Origin: Dastarcus helophoroides
Taxonomy: Eukaryota; Arthropoda; Insecta; Coleoptera; Bothrideridae
Reading direction: 5' to 3'
NCBI GenBank assembly: GCA_028583605.1
Contig: CM053328.1
Span: 9,254,782-9,318,781 of the forward strand
Length of the DNA stretch: 64,000 nucleotides
Shown: piece after piece, positions 46,361-55,549 of the stretch
Numbering within the stretch: position 1 is the first letter of the stretch
Layout: every line of letters begins with the position of its first letter
The notes under the pieces: model-generated
What the model was told of the DNA's origin: nothing
Database searches by the model: none
Seen by the model: only the letters and a program-made list of their open reading frames with translations
Translations under genes and position numbers: made by a program

Positions 46361-46581
46361 GGTCCCTTTGGTTCTTGTACGAGGACCCTTGGATGCAGCG
46401 CAGGTGACACATTCTCGACACGATCACTCGATGTTCTCCCTGCAATTAAGCCAGTAGAACCGTTTCCGAATCTTTTCCAGGCTCTTGTTCATCCCTAGAT
46501 GTCCAACAGAGGTCCCATTGTACACCTCCCACAAAATCTGTAGAATCATCTCCTGAGGCACCACCAAATGCAAGTTGACAC
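46361..46581 (-). repeat. Right copy of the 220-bp duplication flanking the LINE insert
   Basis: The segment begins GGTCCCTTTGGTTCTTGTAC exactly where LINE similarity stops and runs to GTTGACAC, mirroring 44738-44957. Upstream Gypsy sequence continues uninterrupted from here. Confidence 0.85.
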
Positions 46582-47257
46582 TCTTTCCACCCGCGTTTTC
46601 CCATGCTCTCTTCAGCACCCCGTCCTCTACTTGAAGGAATTTTTCATTGGGCCACTGAATTTCGAGAGCTGGACTTCTGTCGGAAACTTCCTGCCATTCA
46701 GGTCTATCTCCAGCTTCTTTCCATTCCAATATGGGTCCGATATCAGCATCGCTCTTCTGTAGCTCGCGAAAACCTTTAAGAGTCCATCCATCTTCTGGCT
46801 GGACAGACGTGACTCTTATACCCAGCATGTCCTCATGGTCCTCGACTCGTCTGCAATGTTTGCAATCACCACAAGGTCTTCTGGAGAAAGCGTCAGCCTT
46901 GTTATGCTGTTGTCTCGATCGAAGATGCACCTTAAAGTGATACTGTTGAAGCCTCTCTAACCATCTAGTCATCTGCTCCTCCGCGTTCTTCATTCGGAGT
47001 AATCCGAGAAAGCGCCCAGTCCTGATGAGGAAGTCTTGTCCATACAAATAGTTGGGGAAGTGTTCCATGGCCTTCACCATCGCAAGAAGTTCCTTTCCTG
47101 GTAGTGCAATAGTTCCTCTCCGGCTTCGTTTTCGCTGTAATTTTTTATCTTGTTCTTTTTCTTGTCGTCTGCGTTCTTCATCCTGTTGTCTTCGTTCTTC
47201 AACCCTTTCTTCTTTGTCTTTCATCATTGCTAATATCCCTTGCAATTGTTGTTTCAC
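46424..47257 (-). pseudogene. Gypsy polyprotein piece: Gag-like N-terminus, RNase H, integrase zinc domain
   Basis: This is a 277-codon open frame. Residues 1-45 are a charged Glu/Arg coiled coil (EERRQQDEERRRQEKEQDKK), as near the start of Gypsy Gag. RNase H follows directly: KELLAMVKAMEHF, TRWLERLQQYHF and the family signature KADAFSRRP near residue 120. Then come a Cys-rich stretch (CGDCKHC), a linker, and the integrase HHCC region with VGHLGMNKSLEKIRKRFYW near residue 255. Protease and reverse transcriptase, about 500-600 codons in the family, are missing. In addition, the conserved start of RNase H lies in a different frame just before KELL, so a small frameshift is present. The open frame is thus partly fortuitous. 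Confidence 0.75.
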
Positions 47258-47460
47258 TTTGACCGATTTTCATCTCGTTTCCATAAAACGAACATAAAAT
47301 AGTTCAAGATTTTTCTTGACGTGCCACGTATAGACTATTTTTCAGTTTATAACGTCCGAGATGAAGTCTAAATTTAATTATCACTACGATTTACTAACAT
47401 AATATTTCGGTAATCTCGCACGAATTCCTTCAAGAAATAAAGCACAATCCATAAAACTAT

Positions 47461-47477
47461 TCCCGCTTCTGACACCA
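47461..47477 (-). promoter_or_regulatory. tRNA primer-binding site of the Gypsy element
   Basis: On the minus strand TGGTGTCAGAAGCGGGA begins two bases after the LTR end. TGG at this position pairs with the CCA end of a host tRNA that would prime reverse transcription. Which tRNA it is was not determined. Confidence 0.65.
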
Positions 47478-47479
47478 GT

Positions 47480-47824
47480 TGTTGCATGTTACCGGTTCTA
47501 TAATTAAAACCCCGTGAATTGTAAACACTTTATGTCAAAATTACTTCAGAACACAATAATTATGATTCTCTTTACTATTCACTATCTGACTATCTGACTA
47601 CCTGACTGACTTGAGGGAAAGACGGCCGCGTATTTATGCCCTTCCATGTTTCTAGAACGAATCTCCTTACAGATCGGGCTCGAGCAAGCCGGAAAAGGTC
47701 TTAGAACGCTTATCTGCCGTATGAATCATTCTCGCGGCCCCTTCCAATTAACAAGATGTTTCCAGAGAGTTTACTTACACTACACAATCACTAATGCAAA
47801 TTTTAGAACTAGCAGTTTGTTACA
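47480..47824 (-). mobile_element. 5' LTR of the Gypsy element, 345 bp
   Basis: On the minus strand it begins TGTAACAAACTG and ends CATGCAACA. Inside are CAGATAAGCG, GTTCTAGAAAC, a TATA-like GCATAAATACG (near 47632) and the CAGTCAG/TAGTCAGATAGT leader. The layout is the same as in the LTRs at 3780, 50938 and 55481. The far end abuts a MITE arm at 47825. Confidence 0.8.
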
Positions 47825-47946
47825 ATATATTTTATGTCAGAGAGAAATGTACAGAATAAAGGGTCTGGTATAAACGCACCATCAGAATAGTTGACACTTT
47901 TCTCAGAGAGAAATGTATGGAATAAAGTGTCCAGCCTAAATGCCCC
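47825..47946. mobile_element. Harbinger-like MITE family 2, right-arm fragments
   Basis: TATTTTATGTCAGAGAGAAA and GAATAAAG..AAACGCACC (to 47880), then a second arm (AGTTGACAC, CAGAGAGAAATGTATGGAAT), match the right arm of the complete copy beside them. With 43971-44221 they bracket the Gypsy remnant, which suggests the retroelement landed in a pre-existing MITE. Confidence 0.65.
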
Positions 47947-48160
47947 TTAGGGTGCTTTTAGATTAGACCCTTTATTCCGTACATTTGTCTTTGACATAAG
48001 TCTCAACTATCCTGAAAGAAGCTATCCGAGACTTATCTACACATCTGGGAGGAGATAGCTTCTCTCAGGATAGTTGACATTTATGTCAGAGAGAAAATAT
48101 ATTTTATGCCAGGGAGAAATGTATGGAATAAAGTATCTAATGTAAACGCACCCTTAGATA
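47944..48160 (+). mobile_element. Harbinger-like MITE family 2, complete foldback copy
   Basis: The element (47947-48157, edges within 1-3 bp) starts AGGGTGCTTTTAGATTAGAC and ends GTCTAATGTAAACGCACCC-like, flanked by TTA on both sides. The two arms of about 80-90 bp are mirror images through TCAACTATCCTGA and GAAGCTATC. A GGG...CCC end with a TTA duplication is typical of PIF/Harbinger-derived (Tourist-type) MITEs, so the assignment is an inference from ends alone. Confidence 0.75.
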
Positions 48161-48291
48161 TGTATGTATATTTGCAGATAGTTTCCTCAAATATTTTAAA
48201 ATATTAAACCTATTATTAGTTACAAATCTATATGGGAGCCTACAAATATTTTTGTAGAAACTTCGACGTTTTGTCTCAAAATTTCGATTTC
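48161..48291. other. Short AT-rich spacer
   Basis: This is ordinary AT-rich sequence between the MITE and the SINE-like repeats. Confidence 0.4.
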
Positions 48292-48423
48292 AACTGTAGT
48301 AGAGTTAAAAATATGTGATCAGCGACCGGGAGTCGAACCCAGGACCGTCAGTCTCCTAACCGCCGCCACCACTACTCTCAACTCTTCTTATTCCTTTCAC
48401 ATAACGTACTCTAGATATCTGCT
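48292..48423 (-). mobile_element. tRNA-derived SINE-like repeat, copy 1
   Basis: On the minus strand a B-box-like GGGTTCGACTC (48331-48341) sits in a tRNA-like T-arm context (CCTGGGTTCGACTCCCGG) with a shortened anticodon side. The flanks (GTAGTAGAGTT and CTACTCTCAACTC, GATATCTGCT) are shared with copy 2. It is not an intact tRNA gene, because the acceptor stem is not closed. Confidence 0.6.
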
Positions 48424-48544
48424 CGGCCATTCCTGACAACACAGCCGTCCTTGGCTGTCGGCCATAATTCGACACCTCGGTAAACATAATACATAATCAT
48501 AAATGCTATTATGATGTCAAGGTGGATCCCTAATCCCACTTCTG

Positions 48545-48700
48545 AAACTGTAGTAGAGTTAGAAATATAATGATCAGCGACTGGGGGTCGAACTCAGGAC
48601 CGTTACGTTACGCGGGTCAGTCTCCTAACCACGGAGCCACCGCCACCACTACTCTCAACTCTACTTATTCCCTTCATATAACGTATTCTCGATATCTGCT
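48545..48700 (-). mobile_element. tRNA-derived SINE-like repeat, copy 2
   Basis: On the minus strand GGCTCCGTGGTTAGGAGACT resembles an A-box and D-arm (48619-48638), and GAGTTCGACCCC resembles a B-box (48586-48596). The A-to-B spacing is that of a tRNA-derived head. The order and flanks match copy 1, about 250 bp away in the same orientation. RNA polymerase III transcription would be expected of an active member. Confidence 0.6.
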
Positions 48701-49077
48701 GTCTACTACACAACATTCAAAATGTTTTTATTTTTAGTAGAAATTTTGAGAAACAATAGAACTTTCCAACTTAAAATCTGCCTCTCCAGAATGAAGTCGT
48801 TAAATTTTAGGTTGTTTCGCGTCTGAAATTTATATTTCGAATAAAAATCAAAATCTCCAATTTAAAGTCAACTAAATCATGTACGACTGTTTTATTTCAG
48901 GAAATTCAATTGACGTTAAAGTTGAAATTTTAAGAAAAATGTTTAATTTTTTAAGTTACAGTCAGAAGACCAAAAGACGGGTAAAGTGTTAAAAACTGAC
49001 AAAAAAAAAGTCGAAATGTTATACTTTAAGACTTAATTTCCGAACTGAAGAAGGAAGTGAGAGAAAGAGAGAGAGAC
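48701..49077. other. AT-rich DNA with a GA-rich tract at its end
   Basis: AT-rich sequence with a (GA)-rich run at 49056-49078 just before the MITE fragment. No gene is recognised. Confidence 0.45.
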
Positions 49078-49175
49078 TATCTCTTTGAAGATGAGAAGAT
49101 GACAGCTTGGCTGTCGAAACTTTTGTTGTATTTTTTTAACTGTCTTGGTTTCAGGGGACAAGATTTGTACATCAA
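49078..49175 (+). mobile_element. Foldback MITE family 1, right-half fragment (copy 6)
   Basis: GACAGCTTGGCTGTCGAAAC, then TTTTGTTGTATTTTTTTAAC and TCTTGGTTTCAGGGGACAAG followed by ATTTGTA. This is the centre and right arm of the family, and the left arm is absent. Confidence 0.75.
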
Positions 49176-49390
49176 CTCCTCAAAATATTAATTTTTCTAC
49201 AAACCTTTTGGCTAAAATTAGAAAATTCCTAAAATATCAATTTTCAAAAAAGTGTAAAGTGTAGACAACCTCCAAGATGGTGCATCTCGGGCAACGCTCT
49301 GCTTATTCAGAGCGACGAAAAGTCTTCACTCATGGCAGCCGAATCAAGTGCGATCTCGGCCAAGAGAAACAGAATTTCAAAAGCGCATAA

Positions 49391-49750
49391 GTGAACCCAG
49401 ATAATAACAGTTCATGCAAGAACTCACTGACAAAGGATGTAGGACCACAAATCCGAATTCTGCAACTTAACATTGAAGGCCTAAGCCGAGACAAAGGAGA
49501 ACAACTGAGCAGGATAGCTATAGAAAACAAGATTGCACCGTCATTACACTTCAAGAAATTCATATATCGGATGAAAGAACAGATCATTTCTAGAGTGAAA
49601 GTTCCAGGATATAAAATTGTTGAAAGCATAGGCTCAAAAACCCATTGCTTCATAATGTATCTCCGCAATGACATCAACCTCTACAAAGTTCATGACATAG
49701 GCAATGAACACGACATAGAAACAATTTCCCTCGAGCTACCTGGGTTGTAA
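49391..49750 (+). pseudogene. LINE family 2 AP-endonuclease, N-terminal part
   Basis: The 119-codon frame contains IRILQLNIEGLSRDKGEQLS, where the LN residues are the start of the endonuclease fold (usually xxNxxG). The next strand should carry the catalytic Gln-Glu (Q-E-T/I-H). It is damaged here: the frame reads SLHFKKFIY across a frameshift near 49550. VPGYKIVES and an IMYLRNDI-like strand follow. The rest of the domain (about 49780-49950; GDFNCHHVNWG is recognisable in another frame near 49828) is broken. Confidence 0.7.
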
Positions 49751-50639
49751 TGTCTATATATAAACCCCCTAATATCCACTGGCCGAATCCACCACACCAA
49801 CACTAAACCACCGAGCGATATACATCGGAGACTTCAACTGTCACCATGTCAATTGGGGATACGCCTCAATTGTCCAAAATGGTGAGATACTAGTGGAACT
49901 GGATGGATAAGAACAACCGCTCTCTTGCCCATGAAGTCAAAGACCTAAAAACGTTCCGGTCAGCAAGATGAAAAATTGAAACGAACCCAGAACTTTGCCT
50001 AATTAACAACTGACACCATTGAAGATCCCTACTGTCAACTCAAGAATAACCCTAACCGGTTTTCCACGCTCCCAAAACCGACTAGTCCTATTGAACATCG
50101 GCATACAAATTTCATTAATAAGAACACTGCAGAAGCCGCGGTGGAACCTAAAGGAAGGCGAACTGGGAAACATATCCAAAAGAAATGGACCTAAAACACC
50201 TGAAGTAGACCACTACCACCGATTTGTCTGGGATGATAATTGCAGCGGCGAAACGCCACATTTCCCAAGGCTTTCAGAAAGAATGCACCCCCTGCTGGAA
50301 CAAGGAGGCACAAAGAATACCAAAGAACGGGTAACCCAGCCCTGAGAGACATGATTCTATAATTCATCAACAAGACACGCAGAGAAAGATATGCCGAAAC
50401 AACGGAAAATTTGAATTTTACCAAAAGCAGTAATAAAAGCATGGTCCCTCCTAAGAAAGCTGGAAGATGCTACAGCCACTCTAAATCAGAAAACCGAAAT
50501 AACGGCCATGCAAGTAGCGCTACACATAAAGAAACCCAGAGAAAGCATAGAAACTGATCCTGTCTTTAAAAAAGAAATAAATTAACAACTCAGAGGTAAA
50601 AAAAAAAAGAAAAAATAGAAGACCCTAGCCTATCCCTAC

Positions 50640-50937
50640 CTTTCACAGAGGGGGAACTATATATAGTAAACAAATCTCTCAAAAAGAGGAAAGCCGCCGG
50701 AATAGATGGCATATTCCCAGAGGTCATTAAACACCTAGGACAGGGAGCAATGGCTATTACAACTTTACAATGAAATGTTACAAAGGAGAAGAGTCCCTCA
50801 TCAATTTAAGGTAGCGAGAACTATTACAATCCTTAAACTAGGGAAACCCAAAGACGACATCGGCGAGATACCGCCAAGTAGCACTGCTAACCATCTGCTA
50901 CAAAATGCTCTAGAGACTCCTGTACAACAGAATATAT
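50640..50937 (+). pseudogene. LINE family 2 reverse transcriptase, finger region
   Basis: In mixed frames, FTEGELYIVNKSLKKRKAAG and IDGIFPEVIKHLGQG are followed by RRRVPHQFKVARTITILKLG and KPKDD, the standard early RT segments that precede motif A. The copy at 45350-45640 aligns throughout. It is split from the palm by the solo LTR that begins at 50938. Confidence 0.7.
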
Positions 50938-51238
50938 TGTTGCGCGTTATCGGTTCGAATGATTACCACTATGGATTGTAAAACACTTTGTTTCTAAACT
51001 GAACACTACAATTGCAATTCACCAACTTGTTCATTGACTTCTAACTACTAATTAACTAACTGACTGACTGATTCGAGGGAAAGGCGACTGCCTCATATAG
51101 TTTTCAGCTTCCGGGTTCTAGAAAAATACAGTAGAAGGCTTATCTGTCGTTTGCTTCATTATCGCGGCCGCTTTTTCTTATCTGATCTTTCTAGAAAATT
51201 TTTGTAGATTCTAAATTCTACAATTACATTTCGTTACA
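50938..51238 (-). mobile_element. Solo LTR (Gypsy family) inserted in LINE family 2, 4-bp TSD
   Basis: The 301-bp segment reads on the minus strand from TGTAACGAAATG to ATAACGCGCAACA. ATAT flanks it at 50934-50937 and 51239-51242. The sister LINE near 45650 (CAGAACGTATCAAACAATTT) has no insert. It carries TTCTAGAA twice, CAGATAAG and a weak TATA (CTATATGAGG on minus). A solo LTR arises by recombination between the two LTRs of a full element. Confidence 0.9.
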
Positions 51239-51954
51239 ATATCAAACAATTGACCTCTATAACTCTACCAATCTAAGCAGGATTTCGAGAAAAACGAAGC
51301 TGCTGTGAACAAGTCCTAGCCCTAACCTCACTTATAGAAGCAGGCTTCCAAAAGAATATGAAAAACGTCAGTGGCATTTATCGACTTGATCGCGGCATAC
51401 GATACTGTCTGAACCGATGGGCTGTTACACAAGGTAAATCAAATCGTTTGAAGCTCTAAGATTACAAGCACTAATGGAGAAGATGCTTTAAAAATCGCTA
51501 TATTAAGGTTACTGTCGGTGAAACCACAAATAATTCCTATACCATAAAAAACGGCCTTCAACAGGGATCGACCTTGGCTCCACTCTTATTTAAATTGTAC
51601 ACTAATTATATAGTTGCCACTAAATCTGTAAAATTCGGCTTCGCCGACGATCTAACGATAGCAACTCAGAGCAAAACATTCAAGGAAGGTGAGCAGACAC
51701 TTACCAGGGATCTGAAAAAGCTAGAACTAAGTTATAGGAAGTGGAAGCTGTACCCGAACCCTGAGAACGCGGAAGTCAACACATTCCATCTCAATAACAG
51801 GATGACAAACAAAAAACTAAACGTGATATTTCGGAACAAAAGACTACGCCATAACCAATGCCCCAAATACTTAGCTGTGACACTTGATAGATCCCTCACA
51901 TTCACAAAACACCTTGAACTAGCAGGACAGAAGCTCAAAACAAGAAAAACATAA
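51239..51954 (+). pseudogene. LINE family 2 reverse-transcriptase palm and thumb
   Basis: Motif A is FIDLIAAYDTV near 51377. Motif B is LQQGSTLAPLLFKLYTNYIV near 51557 (usually PQGS). Motif C is FGFADDLTIAT near 51637, with the catalytic FADD intact. Next come ELSYRKWKLYPNPENAEVNT and CPKYLAVTLDRSLTFTKHLE, a thumb-like segment. The open frame 51574-51954 covers B to thumb. Earlier stops separate it from motif A. Confidence 0.85.
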
Positions 51955-52086
51955 TCAGGAAACTGGCCGGGAGTAAGCTGGGAATCCGATGCAAACACCC
52001 TACGAACTGCGGTCTCCGAATACTGCTCTTCTATATGGTCCAGGAGCAACCACCTTAACAAAGTAGATGTTCATCTAAATGAGGCA

Positions 52087-52664
52087 ATGAGGATAGTGAC
52101 TAGAATCATTAAATCTACACTAATCCCGTGGCTGCCAGTACTCGCTAACATAGCACCACCCGACCTACGATTCCAACAAGCGACAGCGCGTGAATGGGCC
52201 AAGATCAAAAGCTCATCGTCCTCCAGAGATTTACCAATCCAGGAAGCACTTAATAACCTACCATATACGAGACTAAAATCTAGAAAACCAATCTGGGAAA
52301 ACAAATTACAACCTCGCCACAGAAAGCTATAATTTCTAAGAAGAATGAAGAACTCAATGGATATCCTAGCAACAGAGGGAAAGCTAGATCCGACCACCAC
52401 ACCCCCAGGAATGAAAAAAGATCTGGAGCTCCCAACCGGATAAGAACTGGCCATGTCGTGACAAAAGCAACACTGAACAAATGGTAATGATAGATAGTGT
52501 CTAATGAGACTGCGGGGCATCGAAACAGTCGCTAAGCCACATCTTACAAGACTGTCTCAAAAGAAAATATGAAGAAACCTGGAACGGACTTTGTCGACGC
52601 GATTCCAGCAGCAGCAACGCCAGCAGTAATCAACGGGCTGGAGTCGCTAGACACACAACTGTGA
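52087..52664 (+). pseudogene. LINE family 2 ORF2 C-terminal region
   Basis: An 81-codon frame (52087-52332) reads MRIVTRIIKSTLIPWLPVLA and PPDLRFQQATAREWAKI, the helical region that follows the thumb in this LINE type. Beyond a stop, the final part in another frame includes CGASKQSLSHILQDC, a CCHC-like Cys-His region (about 52511-52555). It ends AVINGLESLDTQL with a TGA at 52662-52664. Confidence 0.7.
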
Positions 52665-52720
52665 AAGGAAATATCTGTTCTTATATCTGTGAACTCTAAT
52701 AATAAATCCTAAGTTAATTG

Positions 52721-53033
52721 TTGAATCCAATAACACACAATTTACCTAACACACGCTTTATTGGTCTCTTCCACACTATGATCTCGATATTTACTAAGCT
52801 CATTCTCTACTGCCTTCTTCCCCTTGCTCCTTCACGTAGCTCAAGGTTCCGGGTTTGTATCACATGTGGCACATTCTATGTGGGGAAGACAGTGGCAGGT
52901 TCCTAATGCTAACATATCTATATTTCCTAATTTTATAATGCCATACGCTAAATAAAAAAAACTTTTAAATGAAAATTTTAAAATTTTTCTAGAAATTTTG
53001 TCACTGATCCTGAAATTTTGGTTTTCTTCTAAA
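52721..53033. other. Short intergenic stretch between two LINEs
   Basis: No recognisable feature. 52940-53030 is A/T-rich minisatellite-like. Confidence 0.4.
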
Positions 53034-53296
53034 TTTTTTAAGTTAAATTCACTCGCAAAGGATAACTCCATTATGCTTTCAAAGCACTGCGAGTAGGCAT
53101 GTGGAAACAAGGATAGATGGCGATGAAACGCCTTCTTAAACAAGAAAAGGTTGTAATTTTTTGGGAAAATTCCTTTCGGTTACAAGTTCCATAAGTTGAA
53201 AGTTCTATAGAAAAAAGGGTCTCCTTAGACAGAAGTCCTCAAGCTGGACCGCACAGGAATTTGCTGTCTCCGACTGTCTAGTACGCCTCAAGAATC

Positions 53297-53668
53297 TTAC
53301 CCTTGGGGGATTAATCCTATTAGTTCTTGCGAGCATCTTCCATGATAGTACTTGTAGAAAAGAGACAACTCACCAACCATACACCTGTGCTCTAGTGTTT
53401 CGAAAGAATCGGTCAGACTCTCGTCATCAATTAGGCAAATCGTTCTTCTTTGAATTGAATCCAAGAGAGTTAAAGTGTGTTTTGGGGCTGACCTCCAAAC
53501 ATAAGAACAGTATTCTAGTGTTGGCCTAACTTGAGCTTTGTATAGTGTTAATAGCTGATGAGATGTGAAGTACTTTTTAGCTCTAAAAACAAAGCCTAAC
53601 TTCTGAGAGGCGGATTTGGCAATGGCACGCACATGACCGTCCCAAGAGAAGTTAGTGCTCGCATTCAC
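53297..53668 (-). pseudogene. LINE ORF2 thumb and C-terminal region
   Basis: The 123-codon frame has TNFSWDGHVRAIAKSASQKL, KAQVRPTLEYCSYVW and SIQRRTICLIDDESLTDSFE, then LEHRCMVGELSLFYKY and CSQELIGLIPQ, after which it breaks. It is the best preserved of the four C-terminal blocks of this family in the window. Confidence 0.75.
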
Positions 53669-53857
53669 TTCCTAGGATAGATAGACTAGATCCCATCGGA
53701 AGGATTTTACCGTCCATTAGTATGTTTGTTGTATTATCCCTTGATGTTTTCTTAGAGAAAACATCAGCCTGAATTTTTGAAGCGTTGAAGTTGACCAAAT
53801 TGTTCTTACTCCCCTTCCAGAATCATCTCGAGATCCCGATTAATCTTCCTGTATCTG

Positions 53858-54373
53858 CTATTCCCTTAGTCGATCTGAAGCAGCAATAGATAATGGTTTG
53901 TCGGAGCAAAAAGATGACACAAGGTTGCTATCATCTGCGTAGCTGTATATAGGATTAGAAGTCGGAGCTAAGAGATCATTTATGTGTAACAGAAATAGAG
54001 TAGGAAACAGAACAGGACCCCTGAGGCACCCCTGCGTTAATCGCAAATGTCTCTGATGAGATGCCATGACGACGACTTGAAGAGATCTGTCAGCGAGAAA
54101 ATTGACAGTCCAGGAGGAAGACCATGAGATGTTAATTTGGCGAGAAGAGATCGATGCCAGACTCTGTCGGATGTCCAATGCCACAATCCTAGCCTCACCA
54201 TGTTTTTCCATAGCTGAGTTACAGATATGAGTAATATATGCCAGTAGATCGCCATTGGAACTTTGTTGTCTAAAACCGTATTGCCTGTCGGAGATGATTC
54301 TATTTTCCTCCAGATATTTGAGAATCTCGATGTTAATAATCTTTCCCATCACTTTAGATATAACGGGTAACAA
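53858..54373 (-). pseudogene. LINE reverse-transcriptase domain
   Basis: The 171-codon frame has VISKVMGKIINIEILKYLEE and DRQYGFRQQSSNGDLLAYI, then the start of motif A (IVALDIRQSL...). Here deletion of the expected KAFD residues and a frame excursion spoil the catalytic site. It returns for motif B (LRGPVLFPTLFLLHINDLL; PQGS lost) and motif C YADDSNLVSSF. Confidence 0.8.
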
Positions 54374-54494
54374 AGATATAGGGCGATAGTTTTGAGCCAG
54401 ATTCCTTTTCCCTTTTTAGGGACAGGCTTCACTCTATCAGATTTCCAGATGTTAGGGAATATACCTTTGTTGTAAGAGAGTGTGAACAATGTGC

Positions 54495-54524
54495 TTAGGT
54501 TAGGTTAGATTAGGTTAGGTTAAG
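54495..54524. repeat. Interstitial telomere-like (TTAGG)n, six units
   Basis: TTAGG TTAGG TTAGA TTAGG TTAGG TTAAG, so four of six units are the exact insect telomere motif. It starts exactly where the LINE fragment loses similarity to its sister at about 24318, where the LINE itself reads GCTTAGGACAG. The first TTAGG may be LINE-derived microhomology. Confidence 0.85.
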
Positions 54525-55480
54525 TTGAATTCAGAAGTTAATTTTTTTTCTAGAACCCTTTTCTTTTTCTATCGAAATGTCCATTTATTTTAATTAGAAA
54601 TTTCTAATTTCTTAAAATTATATCAATATCGCAAATTAGAACTTAATTTCAAAATTTTGAGTTGAAACCTGGATAATTCTAAATTTGGAGTCTGACGAAA
54701 ATTTGAATAAAGTTTATTGATTTACAAATAATTTCGCCTAAAATCTCACAATTTCGATTTTACCAAGACGAGAACTTTTGAGCTTTATTAAAATTTCAAA
54801 TATGAACTTGTAATTATTACATCTTCAAAGTGGAATTGAAACTAAAGATTGCAAGGAAAAATTCGAATTAGGGACTGAAGTCCAAACTAGGAGAAGAGAG
54901 TAATCGTTTTTGCGTTATACTAAAAACTTCAGATTTAATCTCGAAATACCAATTTTATTCTCAACATTTAAATTGTCAACTCGAAATGTCATGAAAAAAA
55001 AATCGGAAACTCAATTTACAGTCAAAATTGCGAAAAAAGTTTGTAGTAAAAATTTTAGGAAAAACATTAACTATACTCGAAAGTTCTAGTTAACAATTAA
55101 AATTTTAAATAAACAATTGAAATTTCAACATTAAAATCTACGCATTGAGAAAATTTCAAAATGTCAAGATCGTAATTTTAATTTTTTTCTTGATGTTTCA
55201 ATTGTAAATTTGGAGGTTCTCTAAATTTCGACTTTCATTTTGGAGAAAAAAAATTCCTAATTATCTAGTCTAAAATCTGAAAGCATATATTCTTTATTTT
55301 GATAAAAAAGTTCACATTTCAGGAGAAACACAGCGGAAATTTCTATAAACATTTGAATTTATTTAAAAAAAGGATTATAAAATTGAGTTCAAACGTGATG
55401 AAATTTGGAATTTGTTTAGAAATTTTAAAGAGTCGAAATGTTCTTACAAACCTTTAATATGTTCTTCTTTGTAAGAATAA
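54525..55480. other. AT-rich DNA, no gene recognised
   Basis: Mixed-polarity AT-rich sequence with weak minisatellite character, up to the solo LTR. Confidence 0.45.
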
Positions 55481-55549
55481 TGTAACGCAATGTAAATAGA
55501 TGAAATAGGATTTAGAATAGAATTGTAGAATTTAGTAAATAAAAAAAGT

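Larger units (their letters stand above)
44222..47824 (-). mobile_element. Ty3/Gypsy LTR retrotransposon, truncated and internally deleted
   Basis: On the minus strand the order is: 5' LTR (47824-47480), primer-binding site, a short Gag-like N-terminus, RNase H, the integrase zinc-binding region, then (after a LINE insertion) the integrase core, ending at about 44222 against a MITE. The protease and reverse transcriptase are deleted, and there is no 3' LTR. The RNase H-integrase order places it in Ty3/Gypsy rather than Copia. Solo LTRs of the same family lie at 3780, 50938 and 55481. It is incapable of autonomous movement. Confidence 0.85.
49260..52720 (+). mobile_element. APE-type LINE (family 2), near full length but decayed
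   Basis: The order on the plus strand is: 5' leader, AP-endonuclease N-terminus (49391), linker (to about 50600), reverse transcriptase (50650-51720, interrupted by a solo LTR at 50938-51238), post-RT region (to 52330) and the C-terminal part of ORF2 (stop at about 52664), then a short 3' tail with AATAATAAATCC. No separate Gag-like ORF1 was found, so the 5' end may be incomplete. Multiple stops and frameshifts make it inactive. Its RT and C-terminus differ clearly from the CR1/Jockey-like family in this window. Confidence 0.85.
53034..54493 (-). mobile_element. CR1/Jockey-like LINE fragment, 5'-truncated
   Basis: On the minus strand it runs from the start of the RT finger region (about 54493) to the 3' tail (T-run at 53034 on plus). 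It belongs to the same family as 22858-25450. At 54493 LINE similarity stops and a TTAGG tract begins. A small deletion removes bases around motif A (54165-54180), and frameshifts occur. Confidence 0.85.

Noticed and set aside
48573..48640. Functional tRNA gene
   Set aside because: A- and B-box-like sequences exist, but the acceptor stem and anticodon arm do not fold, and a diverged twin with the same flanks lies nearby. A SINE head fits better.
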